Below are positions 45,272 through 53,522 of a stretch of DNA of 64,000 nt, one piece after another (position 1 is the first letter of the stretch; each line of letters opens with the position of its first letter). Under the pieces are notes generated by a model. The model did no database searches. It had not been told where the DNA came from and saw only the letters and a list, made by a program, of their open reading frames with translations. The translations under genes and the position numbers were made by a program. Source of the DNA: Methylocystis parvus OBBP (GTDB lineage: Bacteria; Pseudomonadota; Alphaproteobacteria; Rhizobiales; Beijerinckiaceae); NCBI RefSeq assembly GCF_027571405.1, contig NZ_CP092968.1:3742001-3806000 (forward strand). Reading direction: 5' to 3'.

Positions 45272-45859
45272 ATGCCCGCTGGAAAGACACTCACCCGCAA
45301 ACAGGAAGAGTTCGTCCGCCATTACTTGGTGGACCTCAACGCTGCAGCCGCCTATCGTCGCGCCGGATATACCGCGCGAGGCAATTCCGCGGAGGTCAAC
45401 GCCGCTCGCCTGCTCAGAAACGCTCAGGTAGTTGATGCGATCGACAAGGCGATGGCAGAGCGAGCGGCTCGAACCGAAGTCGACGCTGATCGAGTGTTGC
45501 GCGAACTCGTGAAAGTCGCCTTCTTTGATATTAGGAAGGCGTTGAACAACGACGGTTCGTTCAAGCAAATCTCCGAACTCGATGGCGACACGGCGGCGGC
45601 ACTGGCCAGTTTCGATGTCGTCGAGCTAGGTGGTAATGAAGGCGGCGTCATCCGTAAGGTTCGTCTGGCCGACAAGCTGCGCGCCTTGGAGTTGGTCGGC
45701 AAACATCTCGGTATGTTCCGCGAACGCGTCGAAGTTTCCGGCGGCGAGAATCCGCTCACCCTCTTGATCAAATCTGTCCAAGGATCACATTTAGCGCCGG
45801 TCGCTCACCCAGGGCGCTTGAGCGTCGCGGGCGGCGACCGTGGAGAAAACGCCGCATAA
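45272..45859 (+). CDS. phage terminase small subunit
   Basis: A 195-residue protein of the Terminase_2 type, which recognises phage DNA for packaging. The N-terminal helix-turn-helix region is diagnostic: LTRKQEEFVRHYLVDLNAAA followed by AYRRAGYTARGNSAEVNAAR. The middle carries the FFDIRKALNNDGSFKQISEL segment seen in this family. The ATG at 45272 has AAGGA at good spacing; an earlier in-frame GTG at 45200 overlaps the stop of the replication gene and is possible. No large terminase, portal or capsid gene follows, so the subunit would have to redirect the packaging machine of another phage, as in PICI satellites. Confidence 0.85.
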   Translation: MPAGKTLTRKQEEFVRHYLVDLNAAAAYRRAGYTARGNSAEVNAARLLRNAQVVDAIDKAMAERAARTEVDADRVLRELVKVAFFDIRKALNNDGSFKQISELDGDTAAALASFDVVELGGNEGGVIRKVRLADKLRALELVGKHLGMFRERVEVSGGENPLTLLIKSVQGSHLAPVAHPGRLSVAGGDRGENAA

Positions 45860-46343
45860 ACTAGGTCTTCCCAGCGAGGCATAAGTCTGAGTGCGACCCC
45901 TGTGCGACGTTTCACTGCTCAGGCATGACGACGCATTATTTCGTGAAGGGACCTGCACGGCTGACTACAGAAAGGGCGCAGAACCATAGTCGGCCATTAT
46001 GGTGGTCCCTCCGTCGGGCCCGGCTCCTCTCGCTTCGCCGGCGACAGGAACCATAGCACGGAGGCTACAAGCAGGAGGGCGGGCACGTCGCCGACAAAGT
46101 GGCCTCTCTCGTGTTCGTCAAAGATCGCCTCGGCCGCCATGATCCCGGCGTGCACGACGCTCGATCAGATGGCGAATGAGATAAGGCTCCGGTTCTCTGA
46201 AGGATTCCGGGCCGCGAGGATCAGGTAGGCGCCGAGCACGGCATAAATCCCGCAAATCATTAGGAAATAATATTTGCCTTCTCCGCCGTGCCACACCCCG
46301 ACGGCCAAACCAGCCCGAGCGGGTATACTAGAGCGGTTTCCTC

Positions 46344-46985
46344 TCAAAGCGGCTCATAGCCTGCGGCGGCGAAGGAGTTGACGCCTTCAGTTGGCGTGAA
46401 CTCGCAGAGCAAGGCGCCGATCCTGTTCCACAGAGCATCGACGCTGCGCTCGGCGGCCTTGCGCAGGAGCGCTTTGAGCTTGGAGAAGGCCTTCTCGATC
46501 GGGTTCAAATCGGGACTGTAGGGCGGCAGGTAAAGCAGCGTCGCGCCAGCGGCCTCGATCCCCTTGCGCACGCCGGCGCCCTTGTGGCTGCCGAGATTGT
46601 CCATCACCACGATGTCGCCCGGCGCGAGCGTGGGGACCAGAACCTGATCGACATAGGCCTGAAACCAGACGCCGTTGATCGGGCCGTCGAGAACCATCGG
46701 CGCCGACAGGCCGGAAAGCCGCAGCCCGGCGACGAAGGTCGTGGTTTTCCAGTGCCCATGCGGAACGCTGGCGCGCAACCTTTTGCCTCTCGGGGCGCGT
46801 CCGTTCTTGCGGGCCATGTTCGTGCTCGCCCAGGTCTCATCGATGAAGACAAGCTTTTCCGGATCGAGATCGAGCTGGCTCTCGAACCAAGCCTCCCGGC
46901 GCTTCAAGATGTCCGGGCGGTCCTGTTCGCTCGCGTGGGCGGTCTTTTTTTCCACGTGATGTTGTGGCGGGCGAAGAAGCGCCAC
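46344..46985 (-). CDS. IS630 transposase, catalytic part (orfB)
   Basis: The C-terminal half of the transposase, read after a -1 frameshift from orfA. All three acidic residues of the DDE site are visible: Asp in [11 protein letters not shown], Asp in [14 protein letters not shown], and Glu in [20 protein letters not shown]. The frame opens upstream of the overlap, but the fusion residue is expected at the A7 run at 46945-46951 (minus strand), where the orfA codons WKK continue as [18 protein letters not shown]. It would not be active alone because the DNA-binding part is in orfA. Confidence 0.9.
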   Translation of the reverse strand: MALLRPPQHHVEKKTAHASEQDRPDILKRREAWFESQLDLDPEKLVFIDETWASTNMARKNGRAPRGKRLRASVPHGHWKTTTFVAGLRLSGLSAPMVLDGPINGVWFQAYVDQVLVPTLAPGDIVVMDNLGSHKGAGVRKGIEAAGATLLYLPPYSPDLNPIEKAFSKLKALLRKAAERSVDALWNRIGALLCEFTPTEGVNSFAAAGYEPL

Positions 46986-47293
46986 AGCGCGCCGATGCTG
47001 AAGCGATGCCCGCGCGCGGCGAGCTGCGACTGGAGCTCCTTCAGCGTGATGTCGCAGGTCCCTTCGACGAGCGAGAGGATCAGGCCGCTATGCGCGTCGA
47101 TGCGCGCCGACCAGCGATCCCCGCCGCGCTTGTAGGAGGCCGGACTACCGGTCTCGCTCTGCCTTTGACACCATCGGATCGCGCTCGCCGCGGAGACGCC
47201 GAAACGCTCCGCCGCCTGCCGCCGCGACATGCCGCCAGAAACAGCCGCCACCGCGCGCTCCCGAAGATCGAGCGAAAGGGTCTTCTTCGACAT
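46904..47293 (-). CDS. IS630 transposase, DNA-binding part (orfA)
   Basis: A 129-residue N-terminal part with paired helix-turn-helix segments: [20 protein letters not shown] with [19 protein letters not shown], then [20 protein letters not shown] with [16 protein letters not shown]. It overlaps orfB by 82 bp. At the run of seven A residues on the coding strand (complement of 46945-46951), ribosomes can slip back one base to make the full DDE transposase, as in other IS630 members. Confidence 0.9.
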   Translation of the reverse strand: MSKKTLSLDLRERAVAAVSGGMSRRQAAERFGVSAASAIRWCQRQSETGSPASYKRGGDRWSARIDAHSGLILSLVEGTCDITLKELQSQLAARGHRFSIGALWRFFARHNITWKKRPPTRANRTARTS

Positions 47294-47661
47294 GCCTGCC
47301 AGCCCCCTTCGCCAGCAGCAAGCTTGAATCAGACCCGCGTCGATTCGGGAATCCCCCGCGATTCAGTCAGACAAGAAACCGCTCTAAGAAGAAGATTGCG
47401 CCGAACGCCAAAAGCGCCGCTTTGAGGAGCCTGTCGCGCGTGTTCCCATTCATGCGGATATTTCCGAATGCGAGAATTTTACCCCCAGCCCCGTCAGAGC
47501 GACACGTAGGGCTCTCTCAAGGGTCCGGCATTTGCCAAACCTGAACGAAGGGAGTCGAGCGTCTGATACGAGCCAACTAGCGTGATTTGTTCGCCGTCTC
47601 AGCGATGCATTATAGAAGAATCCGAGCCCCGCCCTTTCCGTCAGTGGAGACCGTCATCGCC

Positions 47662-49272
47662 ATGCGTTATCTGTCGCTGCCCTTCATAGGACGATACATG
47701 GCCTATTCCGTCGCGCTCATCGCGGCAATGGTGCTGCTACCTTTTTCTCTCTCCGATCCCATCTATTGGCTCCCTTTCGGGCTGGCGGCGGCCCTCGTGT
47801 CGCTCGGCACGCATGATCTTCTACAAACGCGGCACAGCCTACTCCGCAATTATCCAATCGTCGGGCATATCCGCTTTCTCCTTGAGGCTGTTCGCCCGGA
47901 AATCCGCCAGTATTTTGCCGAGAGCGACACTGATACTCAGCCGTTCAGTCGGAGCGAGCGGACGTTGGCGTTCGAGCGCGCCAAGAAAACCAACGACAAA
48001 TTCCCATTCGGAACGGAGCTTGATGTCAACGCCGCATCGTTCGAGTGGATCAACCATTCTATCGCGCCGAGGCCGGTTGCGACTGAGCCGTTCCGGACCA
48101 CCGTCGGCGGCCCCGGCTGTCTCCAGCCGTATTCGACTTCGGTCATGAACATATCCGCCATGAGCTTCGGCGCGCTGAGCGCCAATGCGATTCTAGCGCT
48201 GAATCTGGGGGCGCAGCGCGGGGGCTTCGCTCATGACACCGGCGAGGGCGGATTTAGCCGCCACCATCGACAACATGGCGGCGACATCATTTTACAGATC
48301 GCCAGCGGTTACTTCGGCTGTCGCACGCCCGACGGCCGCTTTTCCCCCGAGCGTTTCGCCGAACTGGCGAACGAGTCACAGGTCAAGATGATCGAGATCA
48401 AGCTCAGCCAGGGCGCGAAGCCCGGCCACGGCGGCGTGCTTCCGGCGGCCAAGGTGTCGCAGGAAATCGCTCTGGCCCGAGGCGTGCCGGTGGGGCGGGA
48501 TTGCATTTCGCCGGCTCGCCATTCAGAATTTTCGAGCCCGCGCGGGCTGCTGGAATACGTCGAACGGCTACGCAAGCTCGCGCTCGGCAAGCCCGTTGGC
48601 TTTAAGCTTTGCGTCGGCCATCCTTGGGAGTTCCTCGGCATCTGCAAGGCCATGCTGGAAACGGGTCTCTTTCCCGATTTTATCGTCGTCGACGGCGCTG
48701 AAGGCGGGACGGGGGCGGGGCCGCTTGAGTTCATCGATCATGTCGGAATGCCACTGCGGGATGGGCTGCTCTTTGTTCACAACGCGCTCGTCGGCCTGAA
48801 TTTGCGGCAACATGTCAAGCTCGGCGCGAGCGGCAAAGTCATCACTGCTTTCGACATGGCGCGGGTCATTGCGCTGGGCGCCGATTGGTGCAATTCGGCG
48901 CGCGGCTTTATGTTCTCTCTCGGCTGCATCCAGTCGCTCCGCTGCCACACCGACCAATGCCCGGTGGGGGTCGCAACCCAGGACCCCGTCCGGCAGCGCG
49001 CCCTGGTCGTCTCGGAAAAAGCGAGCCGGGTCGAGTCGTTTCATCGAGAGACCATTTTGGCGTTGGCCGAGTTGCTCGCCGCCGCCGGTCTCGACCATCC
49101 AGCCGATCTCACGCCCCGCCACGTCATCAAGCGCACGGCCTCCGGCCAGGTGCAGACCTTCGAGCAGATTTACGGCTTCCTCAAGCCCGGCGAACTCCTT
49201 TCCGGCGCCGACGATCCGCAATTGCGGGACGCTTGGTCTAAGGCTCGCTCCGATTCCTTCTCACTGACGTAA
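47662..49272 (+). CDS. FMN/iron-sulfur glutamate-synthase-like protein (GltB-type domain)
   Basis: A 536-residue membrane-anchored relative of the FMN domain of glutamate synthase. Two N-terminal hydrophobic segments (about 13-34 and 36-55) precede the (beta/alpha)8 domain. Typical motifs are MNISAMSFGALSANAILALN, DTGEGGFSRHHR, VDGAEGGTGAGPLEFIDHVG and ADWCNSARGFMFSLGCIQSLR. The cluster C-x5-C-x4-CPVG (CIQSLRCHTDQCPVG) would bind a 3Fe-4S centre. No glutaminase domain is present, so it is not a complete glutamate synthase; similar stand-alone proteins have unknown substrates. GGAGA lies about ten bases before the ATG at 47662; the open frame begins earlier at 47587. Confidence 0.85.
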   Translation: MRYLSLPFIGRYMAYSVALIAAMVLLPFSLSDPIYWLPFGLAAALVSLGTHDLLQTRHSLLRNYPIVGHIRFLLEAVRPEIRQYFAESDTDTQPFSRSERTLAFERAKKTNDKFPFGTELDVNAASFEWINHSIAPRPVATEPFRTTVGGPGCLQPYSTSVMNISAMSFGALSANAILALNLGAQRGGFAHDTGEGGFSRHHRQHGGDIILQIASGYFGCRTPDGRFSPERFAELANESQVKMIEIKLSQGAKPGHGGVLPAAKVSQEIALARGVPVGRDCISPARHSEFSSPRGLLEYVERLRKLALGKPVGFKLCVGHPWEFLGICKAMLETGLFPDFIVVDGAEGGTGAGPLEFIDHVGMPLRDGLLFVHNALVGLNLRQHVKLGASGKVITAFDMARVIALGADWCNSARGFMFSLGCIQSLRCHTDQCPVGVATQDPVRQRALVVSEKASRVESFHRETILALAELLAAAGLDHPADLTPRHVIKRTASGQVQTFEQIYGFLKPGELLSGADDPQLRDAWSKARSDSFSLT

Positions 49273-49316
49273 ACTGGAGACGCTTGGCCGATCTGATCTG
49301 GAGCAGGAGTTACGCC

Positions 49317-49961
49317 TCATCCTTTCGGATAACCGACAGTTTGCGACAGCAGCACCTGGTGGTCGTGGCTCAGTCCGAGCGCATTGGCGATCGCCTCGCG
49401 GTCGATCCAGGCTCGGATCACCGTAGCAAGGCCGTTGCCCGCGGCGAATAAATACACATTTTGGGAGATGGCGCCGGCCGCGACGGACGCATAACTTTCG
49501 CGAAAGGCGACCGGCACGAGCGTCATTCGGCTGTAGTCGGCAACAAACACCAAGTCCAACGGCGCCTCATCGACGAAGTCCTGGTAACCGGTAATGCTCC
49601 TTAAATCGGCGGAGACGATTAGCTGTAGCTGATTTGCCGCGGCGTCATAAAGATAGGCGCCGGACGGCAGCGCGACGTAAACGTCGATCTCCTGGGCGTT
49701 CAATGCCGAAGGGGCAGTGCGGTGTCCGTCTGTCCGGTTCACGCCGTAGGCCGCCCACAGCAAATTCGAGAGCAGCGGCAGCGGCAATTCCTGACTCGAA
49801 AACTCACGGTCAGACCGACGCTTCGAGAGCGCCTCCATCAAAGGAACGCCGCCTTCCTTTTGCGGCTCCGGCAAGGGGATGATCTCCGAAGCTTCTCCTC
49901 GGGCGGGCTTCGGGCGAAGGCGTCCCATCATGCCGAGCGCGAGTTTGCTCAAAGTGCTCAT
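49317..49961 (-). CDS. nitroreductase-family (SagB-like) flavoprotein
   Basis: A 214-residue FMN oxidoreductase. The motif LSKRRSDREFSSQELPLPLL then SNLLWAAYGVNR is the usual N-terminal FMN-phosphate site of nitroreductases and SagB-type dehydrogenases, and TAPSALNAQEIDVYVAL follows. The C-terminal part has SVAAGAISQNVYLFAAGNGL. GGAG lies eight bases before the ATG at 49961; an ATG at 49994 is in frame but less well placed. The substrate is unknown. It converges on the glutamate-synthase-like gene. Confidence 0.85.
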   Translation of the reverse strand: MSTLSKLALGMMGRLRPKPARGEASEIIPLPEPQKEGGVPLMEALSKRRSDREFSSQELPLPLLSNLLWAAYGVNRTDGHRTAPSALNAQEIDVYVALPSGAYLYDAAANQLQLIVSADLRSITGYQDFVDEAPLDLVFVADYSRMTLVPVAFRESYASVAAGAISQNVYLFAAGNGLATVIRAWIDREAIANALGLSHDHQVLLSQTVGYPKG

Positions 49962-50066
49962 AGCGACGATCTCCCACTCCTTGCGCGCGGACATTTTCCA
50001 GCACGCCGGTTTTCCTCCATGGAAAGCCTTAAACTAGCATAGGAGCCATTTCCGAGAGTTTTTACA

Positions 50067-50267
50067 TCAGCGATTGAAGAGCCAAATGGCCAAGCTCAGG
50101 ACGACGCTCACGATCAAGGAAGTCGTGATGGGGATGTAAAGTCGGAAATTCCCTCGCTCGATCAAGATGTCTCCCGGCAGTCGGCCGAGCCCAAACCGCT
50201 CGCCGAACAGCCATACAAGCCCAACGAGAATGAGAACGATCCCCGCGCCGATAAGGATTTTTGGCAT
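50067..50267 (-). CDS. DUF2905 small membrane protein
   Basis: A 66-residue protein with two transmembrane helices (LIGAGIVLILVGLVWLFG, about 4-21, and SLIVSVVLSLAIWLFNR at the end). Between them lies the family signature GRLPGDILIERGNFRLYIPI. DUF2905 proteins are widespread and of unknown role. The gene stands between the flavin reductase and nitroreductase genes on the same strand. Confidence 0.93.
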   Translation of the reverse strand: MPKILIGAGIVLILVGLVWLFGERFGLGRLPGDILIERGNFRLYIPITTSLIVSVVLSLAIWLFNR

Positions 50268-50301
50268 TTGTCGGGCTCCAGAATTCGATCCCTGGGAACG
50301 A

Positions 50302-50832
50302 TCACGGCATCTTCGACTTCAATTGGATCGTTTCCCCGTCCACAACGAACCTGCCAAAACCCTGATGATGGATCGTCTTCGGGTCTTTTTGCTTGGCATT
50401 GATCCACGCTTTCACCCCTTCGAGCATGAAGAGGCAGTAACGATTGACGAAACGAGTGTCGACGACCCGGCATTCGATGTTGGCGAAACATTCGGCCACC
50501 AACGGCGCGGAAACATGCTCCGCCTTCTGCGGCGTCAGGTGGAAGGCTGAGAACTTGTCGACATCGCGTCCCGAGCAGTTGCCGATCGCGACAACCATAT
50601 CTGCCAACTCAACCGCCGGTATCGCGATGACGCACTCTTTCGTGGTCCGCAGCGCCGCAAAGCTATGGTCGCGGTTGCTGACGATGCAAGCGATCAAGGG
50701 AGGCTCGAAATCCACCATCATATGCCAAGACATCGCCATGACGTTGGCCCGCCCCTTATGCGCCGTGGTCAACAGGACCACGGGCCCCGGTTCGAGTAGC
50801 TGATAGACCTTCGACAAAGGAAAGCTCTTCAT
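50302..50832 (-). CDS. flavin reductase family protein
   Basis: A 176-residue FMN-binding split-barrel protein. The segment GPVVLLTTAHKGRANVMAMS then WHMMVDFEPPLIACIVSNRD is typical of flavin reductase domain proteins, which either reduce free flavin with NAD(P)H or hold FMN for another enzyme. The C-terminal part includes ECFANIECRVVDTRFVNRYC. GGAG precedes the ATG at 50832. With the neighbouring nitroreductase and glutamate-synthase-like genes it makes a small group of flavoprotein genes; a shared pathway is not evident. Confidence 0.85.
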   Translation of the reverse strand: MKSFPLSKVYQLLEPGPVVLLTTAHKGRANVMAMSWHMMVDFEPPLIACIVSNRDHSFAALRTTKECVIAIPAVELADMVVAIGNCSGRDVDKFSAFHLTPQKAEHVSAPLVAECFANIECRVVDTRFVNRYCLFMLEGVKAWINAKQKDPKTIHHQGFGRFVVDGETIQLKSKMP

Positions 50833-50931
50833 CGCTGCGTCTCCTTCACCGATTTGAGCCTCGCAGGAGTTCCCTTCGTTCGTCGGCCGAGTTCGCGCCG
50901 AAAGCCAGCCGAAGACGGTGATCAGCACAGG

Positions 50932-51135
50932 TCAGCCGCTACTCCAGAGATTATGGAAATAAACGATGGCGAGCCCGGGCACGAAAGCCGCGTAGCCGGC
51001 GAGGATGATGAGCATCGGGCTCTTTGACAGTTCCTCGATGATGGCAGGCATCGCGCCAAGATTGAGCAGTAACATAGCCGCACTGGCGACAAGCGTGGGT
51101 CCGAGCAGCGCCGCGACGGTCTTGGACGTGTGCAT
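50932..51135 (-). CDS. small two-helix membrane protein
   Basis: A 67-residue hypothetical protein, beginning MHTSKTVAALLGPTLVASAA, with two hydrophobic helices (about 5-28 and 40-62) and a short tail FHNLWSSG. GGAGGAG lies seven bases before the ATG at 51135, whereas it abuts another ATG two codons earlier, so the inner start is chosen. It is 100 bp upstream of the flavin reductase gene on the same strand. No family recognised. Confidence 0.65.
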   Translation of the reverse strand: MHTSKTVAALLGPTLVASAAMLLLNLGAMPAIIEELSKSPMLIILAGYAAFVPGLAIVYFHNLWSSG

Positions 51136-51506
51136 GCACATTCTCCTCCGCACTCAAGATCAAGTGCGCGTCCTGCCCTTGTGGACGCGGCCCTTGCTTG
51201 CCGGTCTTTCCTTCTTCGATTTCGGAGGGGCCGGACGGGTTTGTCCGCGGATTTCGCGCTCATGAACGGCGCTAAAGCGACCCGAGGGGTCAGAAGGAAA
51301 TTTCGTCTGGCCTGATTTTGTCATCCCGCAGCTCCGGAGTTCCGCCGGGAAGCATGTAGGCACGCGAGCCCGATTTTTCACGGTCGACAGCGGCGCTCAA
51401 GCCGAAACGCGAGCGGAAAATCTCGGCCGCTCGATGACATCTACCAAACGGTCTTGCGGCCGAGGTAAGCCAAAGTTCACTCCTGTTGACGCATCGGATT
51501 TTTCGC
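51136..51506. other. intergenic region upstream of the TetR gene
   Basis: About 370 bp between two divergent genes. Short frames exist on both strands, but none has a ribosome binding site or known motif. Confidence 0.4.
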
Positions 51507-51521
51507 GTTACATCACGTAAC
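51507..51521. promoter_or_regulatory. palindrome abutting the TetR start, candidate operator
   Basis: GTTAC (51507-51511) and GTAAC (51517-51521) flank a 5-bp centre and end directly before the ATG at 51522. A -35-like TTGACG lies at 51486-51491. Binding of the encoded TetR protein here would cover the promoter. Confidence 0.5.
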
Positions 51522-52121
51522 ATGAAAATGGACGATCAACACAAGCGCGCCTATCGGCAGGTCGCGCGCGCTGCCGCGACGCAAGATACAGAGAATGCGA
51601 TCGTGATCGCCTTCCGCGAATTGTTGAACGATAGATTCTACGACGAGATCACGCTCGACGATGTCGCTGCGGCCGCAAACACGACGCGCCAGACGGTCAT
51701 TCGCCGGTTTGGCGCCAAGGCCAGTCTCCTGGCGGCGTTTACTCAACGGATCGGTGACGAAATCGAGACCCTCCGCGCCTCTTCGCCGACCGACGACGTG
51801 GCGGGCGCCGTCGCCGTGCTGGTCGCCGATTATGAGGCGACTGGCGACATGGTCATGCGCCTTCTCGCGCTCGAAGGGCGGATTCCCGACATCGAGCCGA
51901 CGCTCGAGATCGGCCGCGCCGGCCATCGCCGTTGGGTGGAGACAACCTTTGGGCCCGGATTGAAGTCTTTCGGCAGGGCCGAACGCGCGGACCGGCTGGC
52001 CCAGATTCTGGTCGCGACGGACGTGTGGAGCTGGTTTCTCCTGCGCAGAACGCAAAAGAAATCCGTCGCCGAAACGAAGCGGCTGATGACCGAAATGATT
52101 TCACGACTTCTGCAAGATTGA
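51522..52121 (+). CDS. TetR/AcrR-family transcriptional regulator
   Basis: A 199-residue repressor. The N-terminal helix-turn-helix is clear: AIVIAFRELLNDRFYDEITL then DDVAAAANTTRQTVIRRFGA. The C-terminal ligand domain is Leu/Ala-rich and shows no special signature. Two ATGs (51522 and 51528) are possible, and neither has a Shine-Dalgarno; with the promoter elements so close the message may be leaderless. The glycosyltransferase gene follows by 12 bp and is probably under its control. Confidence 0.9.
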   Translation: MKMDDQHKRAYRQVARAAATQDTENAIVIAFRELLNDRFYDEITLDDVAAAANTTRQTVIRRFGAKASLLAAFTQRIGDEIETLRASSPTDDVAGAVAVLVADYEATGDMVMRLLALEGRIPDIEPTLEIGRAGHRRWVETTFGPGLKSFGRAERADRLAQILVATDVWSWFLLRRTQKKSVAETKRLMTEMISRLLQD

Positions 52122-52133
52122 GGGAGGGGCGAC

Positions 52134-53468
52134 ATGAACATGATCAGCGCGCGTCGGCGCTTGAACATTCTGTTTCTCGGCTGGGAGGGCGGCGGCAATG
52201 TTCCGCCCACGATTTCGGCTGTCCGCGCGCTCGTGGAACGCGGACATAACGTCCGATTTCTGGGCGACGACTGCATCCTCGATGAAGTCCGGGCGACTGG
52301 CGCCAAGGCGTCAGGCTGGCGGCGCGCGCCGAACCGTAAGGATCGTTCGCCCGAAAGCTGCTTCGCGCGCGACTGGGAGCAGCCCGACGCGGCATCGGCC
52401 TTTCGCGCCTGGGCGAAGGCGATTTTTCTCGAGCCCTCGGCCAGCTACGCAGAGGACGCAATGGAGGCGGCACGAGAGGCTCCGACTGATATGCTCATCG
52501 GTTCGGACCTCTTGTTCGGGGGCATGGTGGCCGCCGAAGCGCTCGGGCTGCCAAATGCGCTCCTGGCGACGAATGTCAGCCTGCTTCGTTTGCCCGGCCA
52601 TCCGCCCTTCGGCCCCGGCCTGCTACCGGCCGCCAATGCTGAAGAGAGAGACGAACACGAGCATATCGCCCAAATGGGCGAGGCCATGTTCGACAGCTTC
52701 CTGCCGGCGCTGAACGAAGCGCGCACGCGTTTTGGACTGGCGCCTCTTTCCCGCACGCTCGATCAGCTGCGCCCTGACCGGCTTCTTCTCGCGACCTCGC
52801 CGTCGTTCGATCTGCCGGTCGCCTCGTTGCCGGATTTCATCCGCTATGTCGGACCGCTTCTCGAACAGCCGGCCTGGATCGATCGGCAAAAGCTATCTGC
52901 TCCGAGCGCGAATGAGCGTCCGCTCGTGCTGGTCTCGCTCAGCACCACCTATCAAGGACAAGACGCGACATTGGCCGCAATTGTGGGAGCCCTTGCCAAT
53001 CTGCCGGTCCAAGGCGTCGTGACGCTGGGCAAGGCGCTGGAGGGACTCCAAATGTCGGCGCCGGCGAATGTGAAAATCGTCGCGGGTGCATCGCACGACG
53101 ACATCCTGACTCGCGCCAGCGCCGTCGTTACGCACGCCGGACATGGGACAACGCTACGCGCGCTTCGTGCGGGCGCGCCAATTGTCGCCATGCCGATGGG
53201 ACGCGACCAGAATGAAAACGCTGCGCGGATCGAATATCACGGCGTGGGAATCCGGCTCGACCCTTCGGCTCCGCAGCAAGAAATCGCTGCGGCGGTTCAC
53301 CGAGTTATTTCTGAACCCGTCTTTGCGGCCAATGCCCGCAAATTGGCGCGCGCAATCGCCAACGAAGGCGGCGGCGCGCGGCGTTTCGTGGACGAGATCG
53401 AGGCGCTGGCTCGCGCGCGCGACGCTGCAGGATCGTCGCCGCGGCAAGCGGTGCATCGCGTCGCCTGA
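52134..53468 (+). CDS. UDP-glycosyltransferase (GT1, MGT/macrolide type)
   Basis: A 444-residue enzyme of the GT-B fold that moves a sugar from a nucleotide donor to a small hydrophobic acceptor. The N-terminal half opens with LNILFLGWEGGGNVPPTISA; the C-terminal half has the donor-binding signature VTHAGHGTTLRALRAGAPIV then AMPMGRDQNENAARIEYHG, near residues 330-365. The donor or acceptor cannot be told; antibiotic or carotenoid glucosylation are common roles of this group. GAGGGAGG precedes the ATG. It is coupled to a TetR regulator, a common arrangement for detoxification genes. Confidence 0.9.
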   Translation: MNMISARRRLNILFLGWEGGGNVPPTISAVRALVERGHNVRFLGDDCILDEVRATGAKASGWRRAPNRKDRSPESCFARDWEQPDAASAFRAWAKAIFLEPSASYAEDAMEAAREAPTDMLIGSDLLFGGMVAAEALGLPNALLATNVSLLRLPGHPPFGPGLLPAANAEERDEHEHIAQMGEAMFDSFLPALNEARTRFGLAPLSRTLDQLRPDRLLLATSPSFDLPVASLPDFIRYVGPLLEQPAWIDRQKLSAPSANERPLVLVSLSTTYQGQDATLAAIVGALANLPVQGVVTLGKALEGLQMSAPANVKIVAGASHDDILTRASAVVTHAGHGTTLRALRAGAPIVAMPMGRDQNENAARIEYHGVGIRLDPSAPQQEIAAAVHRVISEPVFAANARKLARAIANEGGGARRFVDEIEALARARDAAGSSPRQAVHRVA

Positions 53469-53522
53469 GAAGCGTCGGACTCTCCCATCGATCCCAAGAA
53501 CCGCCTGCTGAAAGGAATATCA

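Larger units (their letters stand above)
46331..47384 (-). mobile_element. complete IS630-family insertion sequence
   Basis: A 1054-bp element with inverted ends GAGCGGTTTC (46331-46340) and GAAACCGCTC (47375-47384), flanked by TA on both sides (46329-46330 and 47385-47386), the target duplication of the IS630/Tc1 group. It carries two overlapping transposase frames. It is inserted in a DUF6632-type gene. Confidence 0.92.
45997..47453 (-). pseudogene. DUF6632-type membrane protein, broken by IS630, a frameshift and a stop
   Basis: Rejoining the two flanks across the IS gives a continuous small membrane protein. The N-terminal part, from ATG at 47453, reads MNGNTRDRLLKAALLAFGAI then FFLVYPLGLVWPSG. 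Then a frameshift is needed to continue as VWHGGEGKYYFLMICGIYAV and LILAARNPSENRSLISFAI. After this a TGA stands where a Trp codon is expected, and the frame goes on with SSVVHAGIMAAEAIFDEHER and GHFVGDVPALLLVAS, ending at 45997. The pattern is that of DUF6632 proteins. So there are three independent lesions: insertion, frameshift and nonsense. The gene is certainly dead. Confidence 0.8.

Noticed and set aside
38836..45859. Complete prophage
   Set aside because: Large terminase, portal, capsid, tail and lysis genes are missing; a satellite or remnant fits better.
51290..51523. Minus-strand frame of 77 codons upstream of the TetR gene
   Set aside because: It overlaps the likely TetR promoter and shows no motif or ribosome binding site.
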